Numbered from the stretch's first letter, positions 27,229 through 37,587 are shown. The stretch: DNA of 64,000 nt from Gracilariopsis chorda (GCA_003194525.1 NBIV01000177.1:1-64000); one strand, 5' to 3'. Translations and numbers: made by a program. The notes: generated by a model not told the origin, from the letters alone.

Positions 27229-29280
27229 TCACAGCCCCACACTTTGCATCAGCACCTCCAAAGCTCTGGGAAACCTCTGCAAGACAGAAAGGCCACTACC
27301 CACAGGGGCCAACACGCCATCCAGCACGTACTTGGTCAACGGCGAAACCGTCGACAGATCGCCATCAACCTCCGAGATGGCTAGCGGTTGCTGCACACAA
27401 TATCTCATTTCGCTGTTAGCACCAACAGCCCCTAAACCGAGCATTTCCCGGAACGACATCGGGCTACGAACATCTTCCAGTTGTACATACTCTTCTTTGT
27501 CAATACCTGCCTTCTCCTTCAGTATGTCAACAGCTCTTTCCAGCCCACCCAGGTAGTCTACGAGACCTCGTTCCTTTGCTTGTTTGCCGGTCCATACTCG
27601 GCCTTGCGCTACTTTGTCCATCTCGTCGAAAGTCTTACCCCTGCTGGCAGCTGCTTTTCTTACAAACTTCTTATACGCGAGCTCGGTCCCAGCACGGAAG
27701 TATGAAGCCTCGTCCTCCGTAAATGGTCGGTCATCAACAAGTAATTCAGCGTACTTGCTGCCAATGCTGATATTTTCCTTGGAGTAACCAACCTTCTTGT
27801 ACAACTCTTCGAGGCTTGGCTTTGCAGTTACAACTCCAACACTGCCTGTTAGTGATAGCGGTTCAGAAATGATTTCGCTTGCCATGCTTAGGTAATACCC
27901 TCCGCTGGCGGCCACATCAACTTGGCTAGTGAGCACTGGCTTCACCTTGGCCAAGTTTCGTAGTTCATTCCACATAATATCACTCGCGAGCGCGCTTCCC
28001 CCAGGTGAATCGCATCGTATCAAGCAAGCAACAAATCGCTTATCATCTCTGACTTTTCTGATGAGCTCAACCAAAGTATCGCTACCCACCGTTGGTCCCA
28101 TCAGAGGTGAAGAGCTATTCTTACCGCTTGTAATCGCCCCTACCGCGCGAATCACAGCAATTCGCTTGCGCCCTCTCACGCCTAACAGTTTTTCAGTCGT
28201 AAACCACGTGTAGTCCACAGCTTCTACAGCTGATAGCTTCTTCTTCAGTATCTGTTCATCTGACTGACCGCCGCGCTTTGCGAATCGCAGCTTGAGTGCA
28301 TCTTCGATCTCACCTTCGTAACGAATTCCGCTTATCAAACCCGCCTTTTCATATTCCGTCATATCCCACGGGCTCCTCTGCACAAATTCTTCCAATTCTG
28401 TTCGATCCACAGCAACCGCTTCGGATACGCTGCTCATCCAGGTATCGTATACGTCCCCCAAGAGCGCATTAATCACCTCACGTTGTGCGGATGACATATC
28501 CGTCCTTGCAATACTATCTCCAGCGCTTTTGTACTTGCCAATACGCTCAACCTGCGGCTGAATACCAATCTTGTCCAGCACTCCTCTTACAAAAGTACCG
28601 CTAGCTGAGAATCCCCTAAGACCCAGTGCTCCCTCAGGAGGCACATAGAGACCATATCCCATACCTAAAAAGTACTCCTTTGGTCCACCAGTTTCAATGA
28701 AAACGGTGATAGTCTTCCCTGCAGACCGGAAGTACTCAAGATGACGGCGTATCTCAAATATCTTTCCCCAGCCGATCGATAGAGGATCAATTCTCATGTG
28801 TAGGTGTGCTATGCGCGGGTCATTTGCTCCAAGCCGAAGCGCATTCAAGAAAACTGGTAAGGTCATCGGCGGAGGCCCTGCGAACGGAAGGGATGGGGAT
28901 GGAAGCTTTTCCGACAAATCACCTTTTAGGTGCGCTTTGAGAACTGTTTGCTTCCCAAGCCTGCCTCGTATTTGTCGGAGCATACGAAACGAAGCGGCAA
29001 GCCGGCGCAAGACTGGCTTCGGCTTGTATGTCATACTGTGCTCCAAGGAAGATACGTGAGGTGGATTAGGAAGTTCCATGGGCAGTCGAAAAGGCTCTGG
29101 GACAGAGACCTTTTCTGAGATCTGCGTGGGGGCCGGCGTTGTTTCTACCGACGTCATTCGTAACCTGAATGGAGATATGTGACACAAACGACGATGAAGA
29201 GGAGTCAGAGATGGAGAGCATCTAGTGCGAATGAAGAGGGCAGCAGGAGCTGGAAGAAAGGCAGTCGTTTTAGCAGCCAT
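27229..29280 (-). CDS. SPPA: Signal peptide peptidase SppA (protease IV), probably plastid
   Basis: I start at the ATG at 29278-29280 (683 aa); another ATG lies 36 bases upstream at 29316. The first 60 residues are rich in Ala, Ser, Arg and Pro with few acidic residues, fitting a plastid transit peptide. The rest is a long-form SppA with two S49 domains, as in E. coli SppA and Arabidopsis SPPA1. The general-base Lys is in ERIGKYKSAGDS (about K251) and the nucleophilic Ser in DVAASGGYYLSMA (about S459), with DSPGGSALASD before it. The enzyme degrades cleaved signal peptides or membrane proteins; the plant homologue acts at thylakoids and is light-induced. The Ser/Lys dyad is complete. Confidence 0.9.
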   Translation of the reverse strand: MAAKTTAFLPAPAALFIRTRCSPSLTPLHRRLCHISPFRLRMTSVETTPAPTQISEKVSVPEPFRLPMELPNPPHVSSLEHSMTYKPKPVLRRLAASFRMLRQIRGRLGKQTVLKAHLKGDLSEKLPSPSLPFAGPPPMTLPVFLNALRLGANDPRIAHLHMRIDPLSIGWGKIFEIRRHLEYFRSAGKTITVFIETGGPKEYFLGMGYGLYVPPEGALGLRGFSASGTFVRGVLDKIGIQPQVERIGKYKSAGDSIARTDMSSAQREVINALLGDVYDTWMSSVSEAVAVDRTELEEFVQRSPWDMTEYEKAGLISGIRYEGEIEDALKLRFAKRGGQSDEQILKKKLSAVEAVDYTWFTTEKLLGVRGRKRIAVIRAVGAITSGKNSSSPLMGPTVGSDTLVELIRKVRDDKRFVACLIRCDSPGGSALASDIMWNELRNLAKVKPVLTSQVDVAASGGYYLSMASEIISEPLSLTGSVGVVTAKPSLEELYKKVGYSKENISIGSKYAELLVDDRPFTEDEASYFRAGTELAYKKFVRKAAASRGKTFDEMDKVAQGRVWTGKQAKERGLVDYLGGLERAVDILKEKAGIDKEEYVQLEDVRSPMSFREMLGLGAVGANSEMRYCVQQPLAISEVDGDLSTVSPLTKYVLDGVLAPVGSGLSVLQRFPRALEVLMQSVGL

Positions 29281-30076
29281 AAGAGAGGTCTGGCAAAACC
29301 TGCCCTGTTGTATCATGATGAGAGCGAATGACGTGCTCAAAAGGTTCTAGGGATGTCTTGCTCGGGTCGTAACTCGCAAGAAAGGCGCAATCCAACGTTT
29401 TCTAACAGGACACACGCCTCCAAGTCGACAGTGCAACTGTGCTGAGCAAAGAAGGGTAATTGCACTAGCGCGTTTATCCTCGCACGTTCATGCTATCACT
29501 GAAAACTGGTTATGGAGGAGGCAACCTACCAGGAGTTTGAGGAGTAGTATTGTCTATCTCCCCTTAGTGGAGCCTGCATCAAGAGCACACTTGTGAGATG
29601 TGGTCAGATCAAATAGCCAACGGTCGTTTCGGACAAATGTGGCGGAGCGTGAGGCCGAGTTGGGCCGTTGATCAAAACCTGTGGCCACTCATGTCATTGT
29701 GCACAGCACCAACAATTTTTGATTCGCGGGTATGGATGGTTTCCGAAAATATTTCGGCATGCGTCCAATGACCTCCGGCTCGACATTGGCGCGTGATGGA
29801 CGTCGGGCTTTGCCCGAGGAAGAGGGGCTTCTTCGCGTTGTAGGATGAGGTGGGTGTCAAAGGTAGAAGGGTGCTTCATCCTGACCAAATGTACCGGGGT
29901 GGATCACAAACAAGGTTAGTTTCGGGCAATCCATACCAGCCTAGCTGAGCTGCAAGAAACCTGTGCGAGTGTGGCAAGGACAGGTTTCCACTCTTGAGAA
30001 GCCATTAACGCGAAGCCACGAACTCGAGTGAAACAAAGTCAGATGCAAACTCAGCCTAGGACTTGAGCCAATGCGG
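29281..30076. other. Intergenic, promoter side of SPPA
   Basis: No ORF or RNA gene stands out. The small open frames near 29672-29888 overlap each other and show no protein-like composition. Confidence 0.5.
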
Positions 30077-31807
30077 TTATTCTCTTTCTTTGTTTTTCAG
30101 TGGCTTATCTGACAGCGACCCTATGGTGAGCGGGGCGTGCGTCAAGCCTAGTACATCGATCAGTTCCTCAACGCACTTGAACCTAGTAGAGAAATGATTG
30201 CCTCTCTTTGAAATACCACCTCCATGCCCCATATCTATGATGTCACCCTCCACAAGAACATGCAATGGTGCTACGCCGTTATAGCCAGTGACCATCATGT
30301 TGAACAGTATGTCCTCACAATTGTTGTACTTGTTAACAACATCTTTCACTTTCTTCGGCAGTAAATGAACGTACATATACAAGAAGTAGCGATGCGTGTA
30401 TAGTCCCTTCGTCAATACCACGTTGTAGCCATCATGCACTCTGGCCGAATAGTGAGGGGGATCCATCATCCAAAGTCGTGGAAAGAAGCCCACCAGCCTC
30501 CTCGAATGCCCGCGCCAAATCTGGAAACCCCGAATCAGCTGCTCTTCGGTAACTTTCATGTCGTCGTCACAGATATACACACACTCAGTCAGATTCCCCG
30601 GTCCGAAGAAGCGGTTGTTCAAGCTGTTCTCCTTTGGCTGCCATACTGATACCTTGAGCCCCAACTGAGCCGCCAAAGGCGGGTCTCCACTGGGATCGTG
30701 CCAAACGAGGATCACGTTCATGACGACTTTCAAACTGGCATAATACCTCGCCAAGTCCTTCCAAGTTGGGCGATGGTATGTCGATAATATAACTGTGAAC
30801 CGGTTCTTATTGGACCACCCGCTTGGCTGCATTGGAGGAATCATAGCATTGTCCTTTGGAGGAGCACAAGCAAACTCTGTTTCTGAAGCAATATTGCACC
30901 ATCTGCCAAACGCATCGAGAGACATTGGTTCTCCACTTCCAAGCTTCCACCAGTTCCAGGGCTTTGGAATACCCTTGTAGTGGATCACTGCTGGTACCAC
31001 ATCGACTTTCCTGTACCATAAGGTATCCATATGCTCTTGAGGCACATTGTAGGTGTCTGAAACGGTGGTCCAAGCCTCATCCGGTACAACGGTACGAATT
31101 ATGAAGTGATCGCTAGTTTCTTCTCCTCTTTTAACAGCACTGCAGAATTCTTCTCGAAGGATGTTGTAGACCTCGATGTCCGGGCGAAGGACCATGACAC
31201 TGGTCTCGAAGAGGCCAACGTGGGGCTCTCTCACCGCAGAAAATGGCGGACTTTCAACGAGGTTCGTCACGCTTTTCAATACAACTGTGTCATGTTCGAG
31301 GAATACAATCTTCTCAATGTTTTTCAAAGCGAACAACAGCAGTTTCAAATGACTGCAATCGTGAATTACGTTCTCGCTCCCCCGAACTGGGCAAAACCCG
31401 TTGCCACTGCTGTCTGCGCGAAAGATCTTTACAAGAGGTAAACGCGCTATAGCAACGCGTACTCCGTCCGATACGGCTGGTGATGCAAGCACCAGAAACG
31501 GCTCACGGTGACCAGCGCGGAGGAGACTCTCGTGGAGAACTGTGATGCCGGCCTGTTGAGCGTCTTCGCAAATAATGGTGGCGAAGATATGGGGATGGGA
31601 TGCCAACAGTTGGGGCGCATTTAGCGACTCAAATACACCCATCGCCGCATTTTCTGGTACGGATAGTAATGCACGACCATTGCGTCGCGGAGTCTGCTGC
31701 TGTACCAGGTGTTGCCGCAGAAGGAAGTGCCCATCATCACTGCGCTGCCATCTCGCCTCTGAAGAGACGATTGTGAGGATGAAGACGAAGCAGAGGAAAG
31801 GTTTCAT
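30077..31807 (-). CDS. GT8-GT64 fusion glycosyltransferase, secretory pathway
   Basis: I start at the ATG at 31805-31807, which gives MKPFLCFVFILTIVSS, a signal peptide or anchor (576 aa). The first half (about 75-290) is a GT8 glycogenin/galactinol-synthase-like domain: VFLEHDTVVLKSV, where the DxD metal site reads EHD, and the GT8 hallmark HYKGIPKPW near 276-284. The second half (about 335-560) is a GT64 exostosin-type domain: VILSTYHRP, NSLNNRFFG, the metal-binding YICDDDMKV (DDD at 414-416), PRLWMMDP and NCEDILFN. GT64 enzymes transfer GlcNAc or related sugars in animals and plants. Joining it to a GT8 domain suggests a two-step polymerase or primer enzyme in the Golgi. The substitution in the GT8 DxD may weaken that half. 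Confidence 0.8.
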   Translation of the reverse strand: MKPFLCFVFILTIVSSEARWQRSDDGHFLLRQHLVQQQTPRRNGRALLSVPENAAMGVFESLNAPQLLASHPHIFATIICEDAQQAGITVLHESLLRAGHREPFLVLASPAVSDGVRVAIARLPLVKIFRADSSGNGFCPVRGSENVIHDCSHLKLLLFALKNIEKIVFLEHDTVVLKSVTNLVESPPFSAVREPHVGLFETSVMVLRPDIEVYNILREEFCSAVKRGEETSDHFIIRTVVPDEAWTTVSDTYNVPQEHMDTLWYRKVDVVPAVIHYKGIPKPWNWWKLGSGEPMSLDAFGRWCNIASETEFACAPPKDNAMIPPMQPSGWSNKNRFTVILSTYHRPTWKDLARYYASLKVVMNVILVWHDPSGDPPLAAQLGLKVSVWQPKENSLNNRFFGPGNLTECVYICDDDMKVTEEQLIRGFQIWRGHSRRLVGFFPRLWMMDPPHYSARVHDGYNVVLTKGLYTHRYFLYMYVHLLPKKVKDVVNKYNNCEDILFNMMVTGYNGVAPLHVLVEGDIIDMGHGGGISKRGNHFSTRFKCVEELIDVLGLTHAPLTIGSLSDKPLKNKERE

Positions 31808-32674
31808 GTCTTTTCTTGCAAACAGGCGCACATCGTTGAGTGACGATGGCGATTACAGACGTGGGTGGTACATTCGTAGACGAGCGGGAGGGTAAGTTGG
31901 TGGGCAAATTTGGCTGAAGCAGCTGGGATAACATCTGATAAAAGCAGGCAAGTGACGGGCCGCCTCTCCTCCTACCACACCAGTTTTCCAACCCCTTTGA
32001 ACGAGGCCAGTCATGTCCTGCCCCATTGTTTCAAATGCATAAATGGGTAGTGCTTCTGCACCTATTCTACCGTCGGCAGGACGAACGATTTCCTTCGTTC
32101 AGTGCTTCAGTGTGGGAGGCCGCAGCATTCTACATGTCTCCCTTGGTGCCGTAAACCAGTAAGGCCAGATAGCTACGAAGGTACAGGTAGCTAGAAGTTC
32201 GTACTCTTGCAAGCTAAAGACAAACAGGTTTGGTTGCAGTGCTCTTTGCGCCAATAAACACGTGGCGCTTCTTCATTCGATACTCAGTTGTGCTTGTAAG
32301 ATCTCTGGTCAGCTCACTTCAGATCGCATCGTTCACATCAAATCAAGGGTAATCTAAAGGATAGATTGCGAACCTTCACCCCTTCCCCCCGGCCGCCATG
32401 GTGGACAGTCCAAGGTTGCCGGTGATTTCCGACGGCGTCATAGACATATCTAGACTGGGCACTCATCATCCAACCTTCATCCATTCAGCCTGAGCGTCTC
32501 CCTTCAATTAAGCACCATTCATCGCAAACAAATTTGTCTTCCGCTTTCGTGGTCGAATCTGAAGAGTTCCTTTGAGAGTACACGGGTCGTCCAACCTTAG
32601 TTCCGTTATTGACTCACCGTTTTATTTTTCCCCCGTTCCCTCACTAGTTGCGTTTATCACTTTGAGATATCTCA
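31808..32674. other. Shared upstream region of the GT8-GT64 and PEBB genes
   Basis: The genes flanking this stretch diverge, so both promoters lie here. I see no ORF of note and no clear TATA box. A C-rich run lies near 32384. Confidence 0.4.
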
Positions 32675-33619
32675 ATGAAAGCTTCCGTTATTGGTTTCGT
32701 GGGACTGCCCCTCCCTTTTACGCAACGACCTCACTATGTTTCTCAGCGTAAGGAGTTACATTCGACACCGCCCGCCAGATATGGTATCGCTTACATGCAA
32801 GCCTCCACAGCAGGCGCTAAACAAGTTTTGAGTACAGATAGAGCGTCAAAGCTCCCATGGACCGAGACAATAGCGAATGACGAGTGCCCGCTTTTCTTCA
32901 TGCCTTTTGTAGAGCATCAGCTTTCGATAACGCGGGAGTTACCTGGACTTGCTGATCTTCCTTTTGATGAACACTTATCCTATCAGAAATCCGAAAAGCC
33001 TGTTGCTCGTATTGAAAGCTGGGCGTGGAAGAGTACTCACTTTCGAAAAATTCGCGCAACATACATAGATGCTGGGTATAAGGCCCAAGTTTTCAATTCA
33101 GTATGGTATCCGAATCCATCGTACGAGCATCCGTTATTGGGCATTGACTTTCTATCGTTTGGCAAGAAGAAGGTACTGTGCGTTATGGATTTCCAGCCAC
33201 TGTCACAAGACAAGAATTATCTTGAAAAGTATTGTGCCAGAGTAAAAGGTATCAAGGAGAAGTATGAAGGATTGAGTGGCACCATGTCCGCTCGCTTCTA
33301 CGACGAAGCCCAGTTTTTCTCAAGGCAGTTGGTATTTGCAAAGTTTGACAATCCAGGCCCCATTGGCTCTGAGCTGTTTCCTGCGTTCAAAGAATACGTG
33401 GAAGAATACGTCAACATGATCATGGAAGCATCGCCGGATGAAAGCGAAAGCAGCGTAAGTCGAGTCCTCCAGCTTCACAAGGATTACGACCAATACTCTG
33501 CTGAGCGTGACCCCGCCATTGGCTTGTTTAGTACGTATTGGGGCAAAGAATGGGCGTCAGCCTTTACGCATGAGTTTTTGTTTAGTGACTCTGAACCGAT
33601 ATCAGAGGAACAACATTAG
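32675..33619 (+). CDS. PEBB: Ferredoxin-dependent bilin reductase, PebB type (phycoerythrobilin synthesis)
   Basis: The 314-aa protein belongs to the HY2/PcyA/PebA/PebB family. The first 50 or so residues are poor in acids and read as a plastid transit peptide. The core includes FRKIRATYIDAGYKAQVFNS, then YPNPSYEHPLLGIDFLSFG with the conserved Asp (D158) at the bilin-binding site, VLCVMDFQPLSQDK, and a C-terminal KDYDQYSAERDPAIGLF block with the family's DP motif. PebB reduces 15,16-dihydrobiliverdin to phycoerythrobilin with electrons from ferredoxin in the plastid. The DAG-AQVFNS and DFLSFG phrasing fits PebB better than PebA as I remember the families, but I could not run an alignment. Single exon. 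Confidence 0.8.
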   Translation: MKASVIGFVGLPLPFTQRPHYVSQRKELHSTPPARYGIAYMQASTAGAKQVLSTDRASKLPWTETIANDECPLFFMPFVEHQLSITRELPGLADLPFDEHLSYQKSEKPVARIESWAWKSTHFRKIRATYIDAGYKAQVFNSVWYPNPSYEHPLLGIDFLSFGKKKVLCVMDFQPLSQDKNYLEKYCARVKGIKEKYEGLSGTMSARFYDEAQFFSRQLVFAKFDNPGPIGSELFPAFKEYVEEYVNMIMEASPDESESSVSRVLQLHKDYDQYSAERDPAIGLFSTYWGKEWASAFTHEFLFSDSEPISEEQH

Positions 33620-34069
33620 ATAGTCCATTATATCATGGTCAACATTCTCTTGCGTAGATATGATTGAACGGAAATTGGCCAGAGATGCTTTCTCAGGGCG
33701 ACTCGGTGCGAAAACAGAGAACCAGAAACAGCATACGTATCACTGCCTATCTCAGATTTGCACTTGCTCACCGCTGTGTCCTGTGCCGCTCGAAAAAGAT
33801 TACATCCCGACGCAAAGAGCTTACAAAACCACGTCAAAGACAGGGAGCACAACTATGGATATTGTTTGGAAGCACATTGCACGCGTTCTGGACAACAACT
33901 AAGATATAACCAAAACAGAAATTCTTCGACGATGTCGACATGGAATGTGCTGCACCCGTCTCCTGCAATACAATAAAACGGCGTGCTGTTTACTTTTACG
34001 CCAGTTGCCGAAATCGAATGCAGCTGATCGGCTATTCAGTAATTGGCATGAAGTTTGATGACACTCCTT
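33620..34069. other. Intergenic between convergent PEBB and small tail-anchored gene
   Basis: Nothing recognisable; only overlapping short frames. An AATAAA at about 33973 could serve a plus-strand transcript. Confidence 0.4.
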
Positions 34070-34362
34070 TTAAACTTCAAATAGGTGCCCATACATTTTG
34101 AAGAGTACGACCGCTCCAGCGAATAATCCAAGGTTCCTGGTCAGTTTGATGTTTACCTGTGAAGCGCGATTCGTTCGTTCGTGGGACAATCCAACCATCA
34201 CAATCAGCTCTGTTAGTAGGGTACAAATGGCGGCAACCCCTTTTGTTGTTGTGGTACTGCTCAACGGATAATTCTTGTACTTACCGAGCGTACTGGTTCG
34301 TCACCGAAAGCTTTGGAAACCACCGTCTCCTTCATCTTTGATATCCTTTTTGAAACTTCCAT
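34070..34362 (-). CDS. Two-exon tail-anchored small protein, Tom6-like
   Basis: Exon 1 runs from the ATG at 34360-34362 to 34285 (26 codons), exon 2 from 34156 to the stop at 34070 (28 codons), with a 128-nt intron between. Splice signals are strong: donor GTAAGT, a perfect TACTAAC branch site at 34212-34218 and acceptor TTCACAG. The 54-aa product has a basic amphipathic N-terminal half and one C-terminal membrane helix beginning NLGLFAGAVVLF. The helix and the preceding LTRNLGLFA resemble the RNLxLNLGLFAAGV segment of Tom6, a small subunit of the mitochondrial outer-membrane import pore. Other small tail-anchored proteins remain possible. Reading the intron through would need a TTG start. 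Confidence 0.6.
34157..34284 (-). other. Spliceosomal intron
   Basis: On the minus strand it starts GTAAGTAC, contains TACTAAC and ends CACAG, 128 nt. It joins two phase-0 exons without breaking the frame. Confidence 0.65.
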
Positions 34363-34494
34363 CGTTGATTACTCTTAAGATTACAAAGCAGCAAGAAAGG
34401 CCTCCTCCAGATCGATACTCAAAACTGCAGAGTGAGCAACAAGTGTCCTTCACGCCAATTCAGCCTCGAAAAGTGAGGTTTTCAGCGGCGTAGA

Positions 34495-34778
34495 ATGGTG
34501 AGCTCAGAACTCTGGGGACACGAAGGAGCCGATGGCTCGGAGAGTGTTTACGAAGAGTGAGCGGATTCGGTCTATTGACTTCTTACTACCAACATGCAAG
34601 GGTACGGGGCGGACGGCGAAGATGGCGGTTTACTGCAAAATTTCCATTAAATTCATCGCTATTCAATGGTTCGAATCTGCCCTTCGTACACGGAACAGAT
34701 CGCCCATACCGTCTCTCCGTAGATAGGGACCGACCTTGCGCCTTCGGGGAGCGAAAGTTAAGGGCTTGTGAAGCTTAG
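34495..34778 (+). CDS. Possible two-exon small protein, unknown
   Basis: An ATG at 34495 opens a 20-codon acidic exon (MVSSELWGHEGADG...). Removing 34557-34600 (donor GTGAGC, pyrimidine-rich interior with TTACTACC, acceptor CAAG) joins it in frame to a 58-codon basic exon ending at 34778. The product would be 79 aa with no family I recognise. The intron would be only 44 nt and the acceptor is AAG instead of CAG/TAG, so the model is tentative. It lies between the Tom6-like gene, which it diverges from, and SYF1, which points the same way. Confidence 0.3.
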
Positions 34779-35003
34779 AAGACTAGCCTTCTAGCTAGAT
34801 ATCCAATCGTTTACTCGGTAAGGTTTCCGCATTAACTCTTAAAACGGCCCTGACCTGCCCATGCGCACGGCGTAAAGAGCCTTCAATATAGAAGCAGGCG
34901 AATCTTCTGTAGTGGACTCGTTGTCTGTGCGCTACTTTCAAAGTTACGAGTTCAAACCATGTAATGGCCGTCGCATCCACCCATATGAACAAGTAGTACA
35001 TGC

Positions 35004-37460
35004 ATGTCTTGTGATCCCACCATGGAAGTTACAACAGGAGTGCGCTCAGCAGCTACACTTTCTTATGAAGAAGATGTTCTTCGCAACCCATTCAGCCCTC
35101 GAAGGTGGCTTGAATACCTGGCCCATCTATCGCGACATACTGCAAAACCAACCAGTATATTCCCAGTCTATGAACGGGCTGTAGCCGCTCTACCGGGCAG
35201 CTACAAGATTTGGTACCAGTACAGTCAAACTTTCTGGAAGTTTGCTATCAAAAACCATCCAGACCATCCGTCCAGAGAAGCATCTTTGAGTATCTCTCAT
35301 CGCGCAGCACTTGCTTTGAAGAGATCACCCGTCCTCTGGAACAATTATATATCTCGTCTTGTACAGGAGAAGCGCTTCACTCGCGCGCGTCAAGCGATTA
35401 ACGAATCCCTTCAGTTGCTCCCCATTACTCAACACTTTCACATTTGGGACATTGTTACAGACCAGTTCTTGGAAGCAGCCCCCCCTCGAACATGCGTTCT
35501 TCTCTTACGGCGCTTTGCAAAGCTTGAGCCAAGCTCTGGTCGTGAGCGGTTATTTCTCTATATGGTTAAAGCTCGTATGTGGGACGATGCAGTGCGCCAC
35601 TTAGCAATGGCCCTTTCGGATGAATCATGGGAACCGGAAGAAGAAACTCGTGACCAACTTTGGACGAAGCTTGCCAAAGTGGCCGCCAAGCATGGTTCTT
35701 CAGTGCGAACGGTAGACGTTCCACAGTTGCTGCGTTCCGGGATTGCAGATGTTTCGGGAGAGAAAGGGGAGCTATGGATTTCACTCGCACATTATCATAC
35801 ACGTAAGGCAGACTTTGACCGAGCACGGCAGGTCTACGAAGAAGCCGTCACGTCGTTGAATAGCGTGAAGGACTTTGCTCTCGTCTTTGACGCGTACGCA
35901 AAGTTTCAGGAGAGTTTAATTTCCGCAGCAATTGATGAAATGGAAGGGATGAAGGAGGATAGGTCCGATGCGGCTGAAATCCGTGAGGCAGAGGGAGCCA
36001 TTGATTCTCTGATGGAACATCTCGAATTTCTAACGAAACGCCGTCCCATGCTTCTTTCAGATGTGTGGTTACGCCAGAATCCCCATAATGTACATGAATG
36101 GCACAAACGAGCCCGAATGTACAAACAAGAGAAAGATGCTGTCAATGTTGTAAATACCTACACGAGGGCTATTCAAACAGTTGATCCATGGCGAGCATCA
36201 AATGGGAGGTCTCAAACTTTGTGGCTTGCGTTTGCACGTTACTACGAAGATGCAAAAGACTTGAGTTCTGCACGAAGCGTCCTTGAAAAAGCGGTTGAGA
36301 ATCCGGATGGATTTCGAAGAGCAGAAGATCTTGCTGCCGTGTGGTGTGAATACGCTGAAATGGAGCTGCGTTGTTCTGAGCCTGCCAGGAGTCTCGATGT
36401 TTTGCGGAGAGCAGTTGAGATTCCTGAACAAAAGCGACAAGAAGAATTAGGGAGAAAACAAGGTGCAGTCCAGAGCAATGTAGAAGCTGCATTGACTTCG
36501 GGTGCTGGAAACGTTACAATTACCCATGAGTACGATAAGTCAAGTCCGGCATGGAATGCGTACAAATCTAAACGTCTCTGGCACTTTCTGTTGGATCTTT
36601 CGCATTCCTTCGAATCAGAGAAGGAAGTTATGAAGTTGCATAATCGCATGCTGGAATTGCGTATTGCTTCACCTCAAACCATTCTAAGCGGATGTGCTTA
36701 TCTCGAATCCAAACGACTTTTCGAGCAGGCATTCCGCCTCTATGATACCGGATGTGCTTCCATACCGTGGCCTGACGCTCTACAGATATGGGTTGTTTAT
36801 CTGACGAGGTTTGTAAAACGATACGGGTCCAAGAAACTGGAAAGAGCTCGTGACCTATTTGAAGAAGCAATACGAACTGCGCCAAGTACAAAGAAGGCTA
36901 ATCATGTTTTCCCGCATCCGCAGTTGCGAGTGTTATACCTGATGTATGCAGATATGGAAGACAAACACAGTCTTGCTCGACATGCGCTCAATGTTCTGGC
37001 CAGAGCGTGTCGTGACGTTCGAGAAGAAGACCGTCCGGACATCTACCGCTTCTATATTGTAAAAACGGCATCTTTGTTTGGTGTGACCAAGACGAGACCT
37101 ATATATGAGGAAGCCATGTCATCTTTGAGGAACCCAGGTGATGTTATAGAATTTGCCAGCCGATACGCTGCCATGGAAGCAACGGTAGGTGAGTTCGACA
37201 GAGCGAGAGCTATTTTCGTTCAAAGTTGCCATATCGTTGACACGAGAGCGAGAGGAGTGTACGAAATGTTTTGGAAGAACTGGAATGACTTCGAATTAGC
37301 GCACGGGTCGGAGGATACCTACACGGATATGCTGCGGCATAAAAGAGATGTGCAGTTAAACAGCAAAGGTGTTCCGGCCGATATTGAAGTACTAATGAGT
37401 AATCAGGAAGGAATACGGAACATGGTCCTTGAAAGCGGAGAGCCAACTAATGATCAGTGA
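35004..37460 (+). CDS. SYF1: Pre-mRNA-splicing factor SYF1 (XAB2), HAT-repeat protein
   Basis: The 818-aa protein is close in length to yeast Syf1 and human XAB2. I use the ATG at 35004; a second at 35022 is equally possible. The N-terminus LSYEEDVLRNPFSPRRWLEYLAH matches the first half-a-TPR repeat of Syf1. Repeats with the W...Y/F...E/A pattern continue throughout, for example VWLRQNPHNVHEWHKRA and IWVVYLTRFVKRYGSKKLERARDLFEEAI. Syf1 is a scaffold of the Prp19/NTC complex that stabilises the catalytic spliceosome. Its presence agrees with the spliceosomal introns seen in nearby genes. Single exon; the C-terminus lacks a long acidic tail. Confidence 0.9.
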   Translation: MSCDPTMEVTTGVRSAATLSYEEDVLRNPFSPRRWLEYLAHLSRHTAKPTSIFPVYERAVAALPGSYKIWYQYSQTFWKFAIKNHPDHPSREASLSISHRAALALKRSPVLWNNYISRLVQEKRFTRARQAINESLQLLPITQHFHIWDIVTDQFLEAAPPRTCVLLLRRFAKLEPSSGRERLFLYMVKARMWDDAVRHLAMALSDESWEPEEETRDQLWTKLAKVAAKHGSSVRTVDVPQLLRSGIADVSGEKGELWISLAHYHTRKADFDRARQVYEEAVTSLNSVKDFALVFDAYAKFQESLISAAIDEMEGMKEDRSDAAEIREAEGAIDSLMEHLEFLTKRRPMLLSDVWLRQNPHNVHEWHKRARMYKQEKDAVNVVNTYTRAIQTVDPWRASNGRSQTLWLAFARYYEDAKDLSSARSVLEKAVENPDGFRRAEDLAAVWCEYAEMELRCSEPARSLDVLRRAVEIPEQKRQEELGRKQGAVQSNVEAALTSGAGNVTITHEYDKSSPAWNAYKSKRLWHFLLDLSHSFESEKEVMKLHNRMLELRIASPQTILSGCAYLESKRLFEQAFRLYDTGCASIPWPDALQIWVVYLTRFVKRYGSKKLERARDLFEEAIRTAPSTKKANHVFPHPQLRVLYLMYADMEDKHSLARHALNVLARACRDVREEDRPDIYRFYIVKTASLFGVTKTRPIYEEAMSSLRNPGDVIEFASRYAAMEATVGEFDRARAIFVQSCHIVDTRARGVYEMFWKNWNDFELAHGSEDTYTDMLRHKRDVQLNSKGVPADIEVLMSNQEGIRNMVLESGEPTNDQ

Positions 37461-37587
37461 AAATGTGCTCAGTTCTAGACCACGATATGCTACTGTGACG
37501 TCGTTACAGATATGCTTTTCCTCATACCGCAAGCCCCTGAAGTAGTCGGGAACAGATGTAAAAGAAGACGTCATCAACCCGTGGGTC

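Noticed and set aside
34661..34690. TTCGAAT sequence suggesting another tRNA T loop
   Set aside because: Flanking bases do not pair into a T stem.
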